Shown here piece by piece: positions 35,323-47,224 of a stretch of DNA of 64,000 bases. The DNA is taken from assembly GCA_017591395.1 (NCBI GenBank), contig WEDG01009108.1, forward strand, positions 1-64,000. The letters run 5' to 3'. Source of the stretch: Schistocephalus solidus (taxonomy: Eukaryota > Platyhelminthes > Cestoda > Diphyllobothriidea > Diphyllobothriidae). Every line of letters starts with the position of its first letter. Positions within the stretch are counted from its first letter, which is position 1. The position numbers and the translations under genes are program-made. The notes beneath the pieces are model-generated. The model was not told where the DNA came from, made no database searches, and was given only the letters and a program-made list of their open reading frames with translations.

Positions 35323-37090
35323 TTTGTCCGGCTGCTGGCGACTTAACGAGTCAGTGACCTATTGTCACCTCCTACACATCATTAGGTTATTTTCTAACAA
35401 TAATTTCAGTCCCAAATGAACTTTTGTCTGATGAAAAATGTTTTTATTGCCTAACTAAACAGCATGTATAGCTGTGTATGTACTTGATAAGGTGATGTAT
35501 CCAACCTCGAGGACATCGCGAAGTGTACGCCTCCACGCATGCAGATCGGCGGCAGTGGATCTAGAGAACTCGCGAATTCTCTCCCCCCAGCGACAAAGAT
35601 CAAATACAGTCGGTCCAGAAACCACTCCCATGTTTAAACGAACTGTGTCGACCTATGTTTGAGTTTATTGCCTATTTGACGCCTTCAGGTAGGCAAAGGC
35701 TTTGGGTGGCATGCCTGTATGTCTTATGAATGATGCATGCTAAGCAATACTGCCTCTCGACGTACTATCAGTTGTCAATGTTCTCGAATATAGAACACAT
35801 TGTATTGTTTGCTTTGGTTTATTAACTGCCGCGAGTTCGACTAACATAGACAAGTGATATTAAGTTGGCGTTTAAAGTCAGTATTCGCTCAATTATTTAA
35901 TCGCATTTCTATCCTTACTTTCACGGAAAAGGCTTAAAGAAATTTATATTGTTGCTGGGCGAGGAAGAAGCCATATGCGGACGAACAGTTATGCACTTAT
36001 CTTACTATATAATTTAGAATAAACTATTGACAATCGCAGATAGTGAGACGGAAATATTTCGAAAGACTATCTAGTGAGCTCATATTTCATGCATACGGGA
36101 CATAGACAAGGATTACGTGGGCCAATTCGCTCCTTGCTGCAGTTATTTTGACAGACGGTTTCTGCTGATTAAAATTATGAAATTCGACTCACCCGAGCGA
36201 AACCTATGGTAAACTGTGGAACAGCATATATTGTGAATGGGTTTAATCCGTTTCATTCGAGACAAGTACGGCAGTCAAATTAGGTTTAGGCTACAAAAAT
36301 AGACACAGCTGCCTACGTCTTCGGTACGCAAACCCTTAATGGTTATCGTTCACATAAATTTGCTTGGCCAGGTATGCCCGCCGTCGCCACGTGATCATCT
36401 GCTTCAACTTCTAAATTAGTGGTAGGGTTTCGTTTTAAATGACAGTTGTGTTTACAAAGACGCCAGGAAGTGATGGAAGCAGTGGATATCATAAGGATTA
36501 AAAGGCTATGTTCAGTAAGTTTCTAATATTTTTAAATAAGCCAGAAATTAATCCGGTTAACTGATCCACTTCTTCAGATTCTCATACATAAGTGTTATGC
36601 GTAACCAAAATACCAGCGAATTACGCGAAAATGCGTGTCGTTAACCGATGGCATGTACGGAACTGAAGATATTGTCATTCGTATGAGGACAAGCGAGTGG
36701 AAAACGCTTTATAACTTCAGTCATTCGTGATATACTTTTTCTTAAATTTTTATACAGCCTGACCAAGTGATCCTTATCATATAAATAAGTAGTATGCCAA
36801 CTAAAAACGGAAAACAATCGCAAACGATTACGGTTAACTCCATTTTCGGCTATATTTAGTCTTATAAATCTGCAAACTACGAAATTTTACATTTATATAC
36901 CGAAAATAGCAGCAGACCAACTAGCTCTTTCGAAAGAGGCAAAGGAAAAAGTAAGTTTACGCAGACCAGGAGGGTAACTGCTTCACCCCAAAATAGTCAA
37001 CCTTGCTAATATGCAAACCTTCGTTATGAAAAGTAAAAAGCACACTACTCTACCAAAATAAAGCCCTTACATCGTTCCGCGTTTTAAAAG
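35323..37090. other. Region upstream of COG3: no gene recognised
   Basis: Should hold the COG3 promoter (read leftward), but no TATA or initiator element stands out. No coding resemblance or repeat match was found. Confidence 0.35.
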
Positions 37091-37095
37091 TGATG

Positions 37096-37420
37096 TGTTA
37101 TGACCCCAATCAGCAACTAGAACCAAACCTTATATAGCAGATCTCTGATAACATTTTACTAGCTCTACGATAGTGCACATGCCAGAGAAAAACGCTTTGG
37201 CCGCGGCGGGATCGTCAAGAGCCTCAATTTTAAACTCACAAACGCCCAGAAAATGAGACTTTTCACAGCAGAAATTCTCCTGAAGAGTGACTTTGACTGG
37301 CAATGTTGAACCAAAGAACAACCTCACGGGCAGTCACGCGGGCATCAAAACGGCTCCTTTACACGATCCGGATCTGATAACTTAGCCAATCAGAGTATAT
37401 AATACAACCCAACTGCGCAT
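37096..37420 (+). mobile_element. Possible LTR fragment with TGTTATGACCCC edge
   Basis: Begins TGTTATGACCCCAATC, the reverse complement of the GGGGTCATAACA edge seen at 28,955. Downstream there is a CCAATCAG motif and TATATAATAC (37,383-37,402), a promoter-like pair. The far end could not be found, and no gag-pol follows. Confidence 0.25.
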
Positions 37421-38600
37421 AGCTCTTGCATAAGCGCAAAAAAACGCTCTGGCTATGCTATTCGGGGAACGATTCACGTCCTAACCCTGATAGCATTTCA
37501 GAGGCGTTAAGACGCATGTGCCAGAGCCACGCATAGCTGGGTCCTTCTTAATGATAGTTGGCTGAGAGGACACCCCCATAGCCCGTGCGAGTGTACTACG
37601 CGTACGCACCCATGCCCACACCTTTAAGAGGAGTTCCGCAAGTCACAACCTCAGCCATTCCCCTGTGTGGGGTTGAGGCCCAGCTGACCTGCATTCCAAC
37701 CGTGGGATGCCTGTGCCGAATGATAAGTGCGAGCGAAGAAAAATCAATGCGACGTCTGCTTATCGCTCTACAAGAACATCTATCGTATTGGCCCATGCAG
37801 TCGGTGCGTGCGAGTGGGAGTACGCAATTAAGGCCTATAATGAGAGGCCTGCCAGGGCAGGCACCATCAAGCCCCAACGAACAAGCGAATGTCTGCAAAA
37901 ATTGCTATCGGAGTAAGGGCTGTTCTCCAACGTCCGAAAAAATGAAAGTATTTGTGCCAAAATTTAAACATAATTTAAAGAAATAACATAAAGAATGAAC
38001 TGGCTTTCCTGTAAAGTAATGTTCAAAACAAGGATTGCCCTTCATGTTAGCTCGGTCGCACCTGTTGGTGCGCGAAACAAATTCCGGTTTACCTGAGGAA
38101 ATGGACGAAAATCGGTAGAACTCAGGTAATAAACAGACTCAGACTGCTTTTCAGAGAGGGCAGTTTCCTCGCTATTAAAGATGTTATCCATAATGAAAAC
38201 TGAAGTCACGACCAAAAGCAGCCAACAAGAAGCTAGCTGGCTAATGGTTCATTTATGCGGACTGCGATTCCACGTATTAAAAGTTCCCAGAGGACGCCTG
38301 CAAGTTTCTCCCGAAATATGAAACCCATTCATGAATCCGTAGCTCTTTGAAATCGTTTTAATTTAATGCATAACTTATTTATTTACTTTTTGAGAATACC
38401 ACAGTGATTTTCTTTACTGAATTGTAAAGTCAGTGAAATTTTATGTTCATGTTTGCTTCCCTACGTATTTTGTTCCCTTAAAAACCAATATTTTGGTCAA
38501 TTGACAGATTTTGCTGAAGCTGTTATTGTTGTGGGTTTTTGTTCATATCTTAATTACATTTTCTGTATTTTAAAACTGAATGAGCGTGGACTCGTTTATT
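37421..38600. other. No gene recognised; unassigned 133-codon open frame
   Basis: A plus-strand open frame at 37,585-37,986 is somewhat GC-rich and Cys-containing but matches no family I recognise. It lies just downstream of the promoter-like CCAAT/TATA pair at 37,383-37,402. Confidence 0.3.
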
Positions 38601-38604
38601 AGTT

Positions 38605-38790
38605 TTTGACCGTCGATTCCGACGAGGTGCACAGTCTGCACCACAAGAGGATGGTGTATGGATGGTGACTTGTGTTTAGATTATTCTTAAGTGCGTAAAG
38701 ACTAACACTGCAGCCACCGCACTCTCTTTCTTCACCCGTTTGTGTTCCGTGTCAAGGCAGAGTCAAGGTGACCGGTGGGGTGACCGGGCA
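38605..38790 (-). repeat. 375-bp repeat family, copy H (3' half)
   Basis: GACCGTCGATTCCGACGAGG, CGCACTCTCTTTCTTCACCC and GTGTCAAGGCAGAGTCAAGG match the family in minus orientation. It is more diverged than the other copies. Confidence 0.6.
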
Positions 38791-39990
38791 TCGAGGGAAA
38801 TACCATAATCGCCATGGGTTACTGGTGCGGCGTGATCCTGCATCTACGTTGGCCGTCATGCAGTTTATGTAAGGGATAACTTTTTTAGTCTTCTATTAGG
38901 GTCACACGTGGAAACGAAATAAATATAGTGTCTTAACGTTCTGCGTCAACACGTTTCATGATTTCAGAATTGAATTCCGCCGATAGTTCATAGCTGACGT
39001 CACTGTATCTGGCCTCGTTACAAGAGAACGTATATTCTTCATTTTCGGATCTTTCTTGAATTTATAGGGCATTAATTTATTTGACTATTAATGCTTATCG
39101 AATGGAATTTATCAGAGACACTCTAGGACAATCCGCTCGGTGCGTACGCATCCATTTTAAGTAAACATATAGCACTTTTTGATTGTGTTTATATCCTTTC
39201 TTTTTCTATCTGTTATACGCTAGACACAAAATCTCGGCCAACCTTGAAGGCATTTTGTTCCGAATCTTGATACTGTTCACTAACTGCCTCCACACATATA
39301 CTTATTAGTTACTAAACCAAGAAATGCCGATCAATTTGGACTCCAGGTCCCTGAGCCACATTACGTTACCGAAGATTTCGAAGTAAAAGGGCAAATTTAA
39401 AAGGTAAACCACTGAATTGGCCCGTTGGCATGTGACACCCGCCAAGGTGGATGATTTCAAATTCGAAGCAAAGTGAACCATATGATATAAAGGGGTTTTT
39501 CTGAGAGACAAATAGCACTTCTAGATATCTAAATAAATTTCCGAAAACACAGGCCTTTTTATTTTATTTATTTATTGCCAGTTTACAGGCAAGGTCAAAA
39601 AAAATATACAGTAGAGGGTCAAGCTGACAGTGAAAAAAACTCCTGATCGTTGTTTCAGGTGTTTTCAGGAGAAAAAAACTGCAGCTTATTGAGTAATTAA
39701 AGTCCTGGACAGGGACGCGTTAACACAGGTGCCCGGTGAAGAACCTCTCCATTCTGCACCAGCAGGTATTTCGGCGAGCGGCTGTTCGCTGTCGACTGAG
39801 AAATAAGCCAATCGAGGTCTGCAGAGCCGGTTACATTGCCCTCGGCATGAAGACCGGCACAGGATTCAGAGTCCATGAACGCCATCAGAACCGAAGAGAG
39901 CTTCAACAGAGTCAGCACCCAAAAGTTTTGGAAGGTGTCCTGAATGTAGAAAACTAGTGACAGTTCGCGTAAACAAGGGATAGCTTTGCT
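38791..39990. other. No gene recognised
   Basis: AT-rich sequence with short open frames only, bounded on the right by a (TTCAG)n run at 39,996-40,020. Confidence 0.4.
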
Positions 39991-40019
39991 GAATTTTCAG
40001 TTCAGTTCAGTTCAGTTCA

Positions 40020-40950
40020 GGCGAGCAACAAAACTTGTCCTTGGACATGGCTCACAGCCTTATGAAACACGGCTGTCGAATCTCAATCCCTTTCCCTTGC
40101 GCTATAGACAGCTTCGGGGAGACCTGATACTAACAGTCCGCATACTACGCGTCCAGGACTGTTGTCTCGTCCCAGGTGATTTCTTCGAGCTAGCCACAAC
40201 AACGAACTTTAGAGGTCATCCTCTCAAATTACGTATGACTGGAGCAAGGCTAGACACTCGGAAGTACTTCTTCTCCAAAAAGAGTAGTCGAAGCTTGGAA
40301 TAGTCTTCCTCTAGATATTGTTATGTCGGAATCCTTGGAGGTTTTTAAGTGAAATTTAGATCGATGTAATAATGTGAGCTACAACACGAACTGAAAGCTG
40401 CAAGAGTGACATCAGCTAATAAGGTTTGTATGATACTACTAGCTATATGTAAGTTACATTTCTTTATGTTTGTTATTTTCATTTGAGTCTTACACTCTCC
40501 CATAATTCCCATGCTGAGGTCCTCGAGGTCTTCGCTGCTTAATTATTTGCACACCTTGGTGACACCGTGAGTGTTCGCATCAGCTGGACCTGGCGGCCGT
40601 CGTCCATGATGTGTATGAACGTTCTCCCTTGGTTCGAACCGTAATGGACCGAGGATGATCTGGGCATATATTTCTGCCTTTGAAATCCCTCAACGGACTC
40701 TGCATTCAGCAAGGGAGCATCTGGCTGACTCATGTAACCTCCGAAATGCCCCCCGTTGGACCTTCCCCAAGGGTGATACTTTTTTTCTCCTAAATATCAG
40801 CGGGAGTTTTTTTACTCTCTGCTCTTTTTCAACTATGTTGGCCTCGCCAACATATCGAGATAATAATTTTTTGATACCACAACTCGCATGTTAAAATAGG
40901 GAATTCAAAGGTGACTCACCTACATCTCCCTCAAATATACTGATACTGAT
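40020..40950 (+). mobile_element. CR1-like LINE, 3' end of the ORF plus tail
   Basis: QRRATKLVLGHGSQPYETRL, then SNLNPFPLRYRQLRGDLILT and GHPLKLRMTGARLDTRKYFF form the conserved C-terminal part of the CR1-like ORF2. A frameshift near 40,280 leads into VVEAWN...SESLEVFK-type sequence. The family tail (GAATTCAAAGG...CCCTCAAATATACTGA) is at 40,890-40,950. Everything 5' of the thumb region is missing. Confidence 0.78.
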
Positions 40951-41439
40951 AGATCTGCGAGAAGTGTTAACCAATCACAGACTACTTCGAAATGAGATTT
41001 TAACAAATGTCACGGTTCACCAAAATCTCTTAGCCTCTGTACCTAAGCCTTGCTTAACCAAATCTATATCAGAACGTACTGAAGGTCATTAGCCACACGT
41101 TGTTAATCTTAAGCAGCTTGGCCTACCTTTGTTATATATTTCGAAAGATTTTATGACGAAATTTCGAACTATGGGGAAATTGTGAGTCGGAAACATCTAG
41201 GATATTCCCTCTCAATTATGCAAACATCTTGCGCACGTGTTTACTTGGTTGCCAGTGAATCGTATGTTAACCAAAAAAGGGCATATAATTTTTTGTTAGC
41301 AATTTCCTCAATCCACACAGTCAATGGATTTGATTTATTTTTTTCGTATGGATTGGACTAAAAAATAGCGAATGGCACATTCCAAAAAATCCGCCTATTT
41401 TAGATAAGCTTTTTTCACCTATCGAGGTTGATTTAATCT

Positions 41440-43180
41440 TTGGCCACCAACATCGTGCTTGTTCATATGTGCAATGAGCAAAATTGTTTCCTTTGTCGCG
41501 ATGTTACCACGTGCCCTGAACAATTTGGTCCAGAAGGGTCAGTTTATCCTATCCCTGTGAAATTTAACCCACTGCTCCTTCTCCCCTATTTCTGTAACTC
41601 CCTCTCACGCGATATTACGCCTTCGTCAATCTCCAGATTAGCAGCCTCGGTATTCGTTTCTAAATCTTGTGGTAAGCCTCGTAAAACGTCAGCGAATCCG
41701 TCTACATCAGCCCGACTGACAAATTTACGATTTAAACGTAGTCCTGGGAGATTTCCGGTTAACTTACCTGAGGTATGCCGTCAGAATGACGTGATTCTGA
41801 AACAGAATTCGCATCGGATCCAAAGGAAAGTTAGCGTAGTTCCATCTAAGGGCATGTTGTTTTCTCTTAAATTTACTAAATTTTTAGTACCTAAATCATC
41901 CATCAACCCCATAGGCCATTTATACCTCCAAATAATTCTTTATTCAGCACACCAGTTACCAAATTACGTCCTATAGTTCTTACTTGAAACACCCAGCAGT
42001 TCATAACCCATTAACCACTATATTAATAAATTTCAAGTCTGTTTTAAACAAAATGGCCGAAATTAGAGCCATTGGTCTCAACATGTCGTCCGATATTACA
42101 TGCATAACGGAATCCTGGACGCAATTTCTAAGTCGTGATTCTTCTCTTTTTATGTGACTATGCTTTCTAACGTCAAGGCCGCATAACTAGGCTGGGGGGG
42201 CAGTTGCCTTCTTTATGTTAGATTTTCTTTAAGGTAATTTCCTTACCATTGGTATGCCGCTTCGTACTCTGCATATTCCTAGTTTGCGCTTATTATTATC
42301 TCGCCACAAAGAAAGCCAATTCTTGACTGTAACTGTAATCCTAAAATCTCTTCAGCTAGTGATGACGCACAACTTTAAACTTTTGTCGGGATTTCCATTC
42401 GATGGTAAAATTATCACTGAAGATTTTAACTTCCCATAATTAGATTGGTTTTCGAATATTCGTTTGCTTAGATTTCAGCCTTCCCAAGATATTATCAAAT
42501 TGTATAACTAATATCATTTTGAGCGCTCACCGGTTACAGATAATCACTTCCTAGATCTGATCATTACCCATAAACGTTGTCCTCTTTCGCCACTTTCCAA
42601 ACGAATCTTTTCAGTAGTGACCATGCATTTATTTAGTCTTGCCTACCGCTTGTCTTTGCAATAAAGGCCAACACAGTTTGGACATACCTAAATTACGATT
42701 TCGTCAACAAAGTCTTAATAAATACCCATCTGAGGTTATTTGTTTTGCAAGGCTTTTCGCCTGTTATAATGCAACAGTTCTTTGTGATGTCATTTCGAAT
42801 GTTTTCAAAAGCGTCTTAGAATTGGTTCCTCGTAGATATAAATGTCTAGCTCTTCTGATTTTATTGTGCCTCATTTTCGTTATAGCAGCCTAAAAGGTTG
42901 AGAATACCGCAGCATGACTCATCTACGGGTCCTTTATCCATCGATCTTAGAATCCCATAAATTTTAGAATTGGTTTCAATTATCAGTTAAGCGCACGACA
43001 GAAAGAGAAAATCACTTGTTCTCAGTGATCCAAAGTCGGCCAAATTGGTTACGGAACTCATTCGTCCTGTTATGCCTCAGAGCTCACTCTCAAGCCCCAT
43101 CAGCAGTCCCAAATACGCTAGTATTATAAGCAGACGAGCATTACAGAAAAAGACCAGGCAGGCTGAAAAGCCATTCCAGA
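41440..43180 (+). mobile_element. CR1-like LINE 5' part: unknown ORF plus endonuclease remnant
   Basis: A 178-codon open frame (41,440-41,976) of unknown function is followed from 42,020 by a degenerate endonuclease domain. Visible are INKFQ, ICITESWT (catalytic Glu in TESW), FDGKIITEDFNFP (GDFN motif with Gly changed to Glu) and DNHFLDLIITHKRCP. A downstream remnant, VLELVPRRYKC, matches the region between endonuclease and RT. Numerous stops and shifts are present. The RT is absent, replaced by the tRNA-like repeat at 43,185. Confidence 0.65.
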
Positions 43181-43184
43181 CTTA

Positions 43185-43460
43185 TTGTTCGTCATTTACC
43201 GGCTCGAGAGTGAGCCCCGAGGCAGAGGGGGACAAGTGAGTTCCATTAGCGATCGTGAGAGTTCATCAACTAATATCAGTATTCCAGATCTAAACCAACA
43301 AACAATGAGCCTGTGGCTCGATAGTTAGTGCTTTGGACTTCTGATAAGCAGGTCGCGGGTTCGAGCCTCGGCTGGGGCACCACATGGAGTTGGTTATGAC
43401 TGGCTAATAATGGCCAATGAGTCAGAAACGGTCAGTGTCCCCTGTATTTGTCAGCATTTT
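43185..43460 (+). repeat. tRNA-derived dispersed repeat (SINE-like), copy 1
   Basis: A body shared with 56,105-56,510 (GGCTCGAGAGTGAGCCCCGA, GGCAGAG, GAGTTCC-TTAGCGATCG, TTCATCAACTAAT) leads into a tRNA-like segment at 43,307-43,382. That segment has an A-box-like TGGCTCGATAGTTAGTG, a loop CTGATAA that would give a GAT (Ile) anticodon, a B-box GGTTCGAGCCT (43,358-43,368) and an encoded CCA-like end. The acceptor arms pair poorly, so it is a derived repeat, not a working tRNA. Confidence 0.7.
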
Positions 43461-43554
43461 TCACCTGCAACATCCACTATCAAATCCAAGGGTGATGATG
43501 GGAGACGCAGACACATTTTGACAATTTAATGCGTTTCGGAGTGCTTTTGGATAT

Positions 43555-44976
43555 ATGTATATTTGATGGGTTCAGTTTATAAAGGGAAAGATAGGCAAAT
43601 ACCTATGAACTCCTTTATTGGTTACAGGGTGGCTAATAAAAAAATCGATACAAAAGACAAATTCAGAGATGGTTGACATAATTGCATGTGGAAAACATGG
43701 GGGAAAACGCAAATAGAAACTAACATATAAACGTCTACTCACATATTATGAGTAGTATAAGTATATTTAATCGTAGGTTATAAAGCAGCCGGTGAGTGGG
43801 TGTCTTGATATCAGCAAGCATATGCGATGAATTTGATATAAGGAATTTCTTTAAAAATTTATTAATATATAACAAGCAGTATTTTAACGATAAGGAATTG
43901 TTTAAACTGGGATAAGACTAAATAGATCGGATGTTATCATAGTGGGCACTGCTATATAGATCCAGTTTCTTCTTAAAGACCTCGACGGAAGCAGGCATAA
44001 CAATATCCAGAGGCATTCCAAGATTCGACCACACGGTTGGAGAGGAACTTTCGTATGTCAAGCCTGGTCCCAGTCACATGTAGTATGAATGTATGAATTC
44101 TCTAGTTCATGGTTTTTGCTAGTTGAATGAAATCTACAGGTACGAGCCTGCAGTCCTGACCACGCGTGATACGAAATATTTGTATCATGTCACCTCGTAG
44201 ATGCCTGTATCTCAATGGAAAGAGATCGAGATTAGACAATCGTGTTTCGTATGGTTATGATTCCTGTCCAGCCATATGTTGGTTGTACGCCTTTAAACAT
44301 TTTCAAGGATGCTGTGACCCTTCGTGGTCCAGTGTACCAAAGCTTGGATAACAAACTCCAATTGCGGCCGCAAACGGTTCAAAAGACTTAAGCGAAGCAG
44401 TCTTCATCAATGGCAGAGAAAGCCTGTTTGACAAAGTGCAGAACAGACATCGAAGACATAGTTGACTTTAAGCAATGCATTGAGGGTTTAAGCGAGGTCA
44501 TGATCCACATTCACAAATTCTTCTGCGTGTCCACTTCTTGCAGCGGTATACCATTTAGTCAGATATCCATGGGGTTGGAAGCGCTGGGTCTGCCGAATTA
44601 TAGAAAAGTGCATTTTTACTCATTGAACGGAAAAAGCCAATGCCTCGACCATTGCAAAATCGGTTTAGGTTCGCTTGCAAATGATCAACGTCAGCTGCAG
44701 TTTGGATGACGCTTCATAGCTTAATATCATTCGCAAACTTGGCAATATCACAACCAAGGTCACTGCCGTAGTCGTTGACACACATAATGAACAGATTGGG
44801 GCTAAGCACGGAACCTTGGCGAACACCAACATCGACCGCAACCTCCTCCGACTGCTGGTCACCGACGTGGACAGTTTGAGAGCGGCAAAATAGGAAACTT
44901 CAGATCCATTTCAGGAGTTTACCTCTAACGCCTGTTCGGCTGAGATTTTGCAGGATAAGGTAGAACACCTTTGTCG
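43555..44976 (-). mobile_element. CR1-like LINE, 3' half of the RT and tail (minus)
   Basis: Read leftward: KVFYLILQNLSRTGVRGKLL, VGDQQSEEVAVDVGVRQGSV, LSPNLFIMCVNDYG, then KFANDIKL (catalytic ADD changed to AND), LQANLNR, LFPLRYRHLRGDMIQIFRI, LDIRKFLSNRVVESWN and MPASVEVFKKKLD. The tail is at 43,555-43,625. Several stops are present. It abuts the plus-strand LINE at 44,978 head to head. Confidence 0.78.
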
Positions 44977-44977
44977 T

Positions 44978-46115
44978 TTTTTTGCATCAGTTTTACAGAT
45001 GAATCGGATTTCAACCAGAGATGGGTGATAACAAAGCAGTCATTGAAGACATCGAATTCATAGAAGAAGATATGACAAAGGAAATTCTTGCACGACGCTA
45101 AGTCTCCAGGTTCCTATCAAATACCAGCAAAAGTACCGAAGTAGCTTGCTAACGAACTCTTTAGACCACTCTCACGTATTTTCGAGTCGTCCTTTGATCA
45201 AGGCATTCTCCTCTCTGATTGGATAGCAGTAAGAATACCCTATTCACAAGGGTGGATTTGAAACAGTGCTTAAAACTATCGACCGGTGAACCCAACATGC
45301 ATTTGCTGCAAAGTGATGGAAAGGATCATCACAAAGGCCAGTATGAAGTTTCTCAAAGAAAAAACTTCCTTGGTAGTACCCAACATGTATTTAGACGAAA
45401 TACCTCTTGTTTGACCAATATGCTCTATTCGTTGGAGCAGTGGTCCAGGTGATACAGATAAAGACACAAGTGTTGATATCGTCTACATCGACTTCAAAAA
45501 GCCTTTGATAGTGTTCCTCACCGCACCTTATTCTATAAGGTCCGAGAATTTTGAATAAAAGTAATTTACTAAATTGGATAAGAAACTTCTTGATAGGCTG
45601 ATTGCAGCCCGTGTGCACTGGCAATGTGAAAACTATTTCCGTGCCGGTTGTGATTGATGTACCTCAGGGCTTCGTTCTTGGGTCATTACTTTTCTTTATC
45701 TATTTCAATGATTGTATGAATGGATTGGACGGCAAGTGAGTCATGTTTACAGACGATATCAGGATATGCAACCAATCAACTGCAGTTATGATGAACAGCC
45801 TTTATAAAAAGGACTCAACATCTTATCTGAGTGGTCCGATAAATGACTGATTAAGTTCAACTTTGAGAAATGTATCGCACTGCCGCTCAAAACGAAGAAG
45901 GCGAGCGCGAGGGGGGATTCCATCAATACTTCCTCGACGGAAGGTGTCTGTCAAATATTTCTGAGCAAAAGCACCTAAGAATCACCATCTGTCTTCCGTA
46001 AAGCCCTCCACTCAATGTCTTGGGGTGGCCAAAGGGGCATCACCTGTCCTGTTTGTCATTAAACGAACTTTCGTAAATATCGATAAAGACATATTTGGAA
46101 AATTATACGCCACAT
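44978..46115 (+). mobile_element. CR1-like LINE, RT domain fragment (plus)
   Basis: Blocks visible despite many frame changes are FFASV, DAKSPGSYQIPAKV, NYRPVNPTCICCKVMERIIT, VDIVYIDFKK (motif A), VPVVIDVPQGFVLGSLLFF, YFNDCMNGLDGK, MFTDDIRI (motif C, intact DD) and DIFGKLYATF. It continues into the repeat at 46,127-46,310 that also opens the window. It is a dead copy. Confidence 0.75.
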
Positions 46116-46126
46116 TTATTTGTTCA

Positions 46127-46310
46127 CACCGTTTCCTTCCCAAACTCGTAACTTTTGGACTAAGAAGAGGGTCCTCCTGGTATTTGAGGTGGTTCCCTTG
46201 CTATTACATTGGTTTCTAAATATGTTTTCATTATCTTCTGCAGAGTGGATATTCACAGTCTTTTTTCGTCCCTTCCTTACTCTAATCCCTGGGGCGAGTG
46301 CTCGGCAGTA
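46127..46310 (+). repeat. Second copy of the repeat at 1-180
   Basis: Matches the window's first 180 bases and follows the LINE RT at its C-terminal side. It is likely a diverged 3' portion of that LINE family. Confidence 0.55.
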
Positions 46311-47224
46311 TAAAGGAGTTTGAATCGACCATTCAACAACAGTCCTCCTCCACTGCCGACCCTGGCCGCCGCACTGCCAACAAAACCCGTAGGTCAGCCT
46401 GTGCGGACAGCAATGGATTTTACAGCATTGAATGAAAAATTAGAGGACCGTTCCTACAGAGGTCAACTGGTAGGTTTATCATTTTATCTTTATTAATTAC
46501 ATTAGATCGCCTTCCTCACGTGCCTTGGTGGACGAACAATTGATGACTTCGTCAAGTGCGTATTTCATGCCTTATTTGTGGACAACATAAGTCTACATAT
46601 TAACTTAAAAGACAGGAAAAACAAAAAGGTTTCTTAGGATAACAACGCAAATCAGCGGTAAGTATAACTCTACGACTACTAAACAATAATTTGTACATTG
46701 TAGACAGCATATGCGAACCGTCGTCCCAGGACCCCGCGGGTTCGTCTGCATCGCCGATGGATAGCCTATGACCTACTATGACCTGTGAAGCAATTCGTTC
46801 AGTATTTATACATATATTTTTTCTTATATTTTTTTACAATTTACGCTTAATATTAAACAAACAGTCGAATAACACGTTTACTGCATGTGAAAGGTGGGTC
46901 GCTTAAAAGTGTGACGGTTGCTCGGTCTGATAATTATAATTTGGTTTGAATCAAGCGATAATAAGAGAGATAAAACGTAAATGGAGAGGAAAAAACCGCT
47001 ACTAGGAATGGATTAATGTAGGGGGCCGTTTTTAAGCCAAATAAAGAAATAACCCGTAATACTGTACTGCAAGCTGTCGCCATTTTTGAGTATCTTGAAA
47101 ATTCGATATCGCCTCAATATACATCCGCCGGACAAAATCGCTGTAGACTCAATATACCCATAGCGAAAAATCGATATCGCCCCGCTATCGTCTCGATATG
47201 CGCTTGCTACTAGGGGCTATTTAA
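46311..47224. other. No gene recognised
   Basis: AT-rich sequence. Around 47,090-47,210 a few CGATATCG palindromes (ATCGCC.CGATAT) are repeated irregularly; no further assignment. Confidence 0.4.

Noticed and set aside
41440..41976. Host gene at the 178-codon open frame
   Set aside because: It is followed by a LINE endonuclease remnant in the same orientation and shows no splice signals or known domain; treated as a likely LINE first ORF.
43307..43382. Functional tRNA-Ile(GAT) gene
   Set aside because: A and B boxes are present, but the acceptor stem pairs in only about three or four of seven positions and the unit is embedded in a dispersed repeat.
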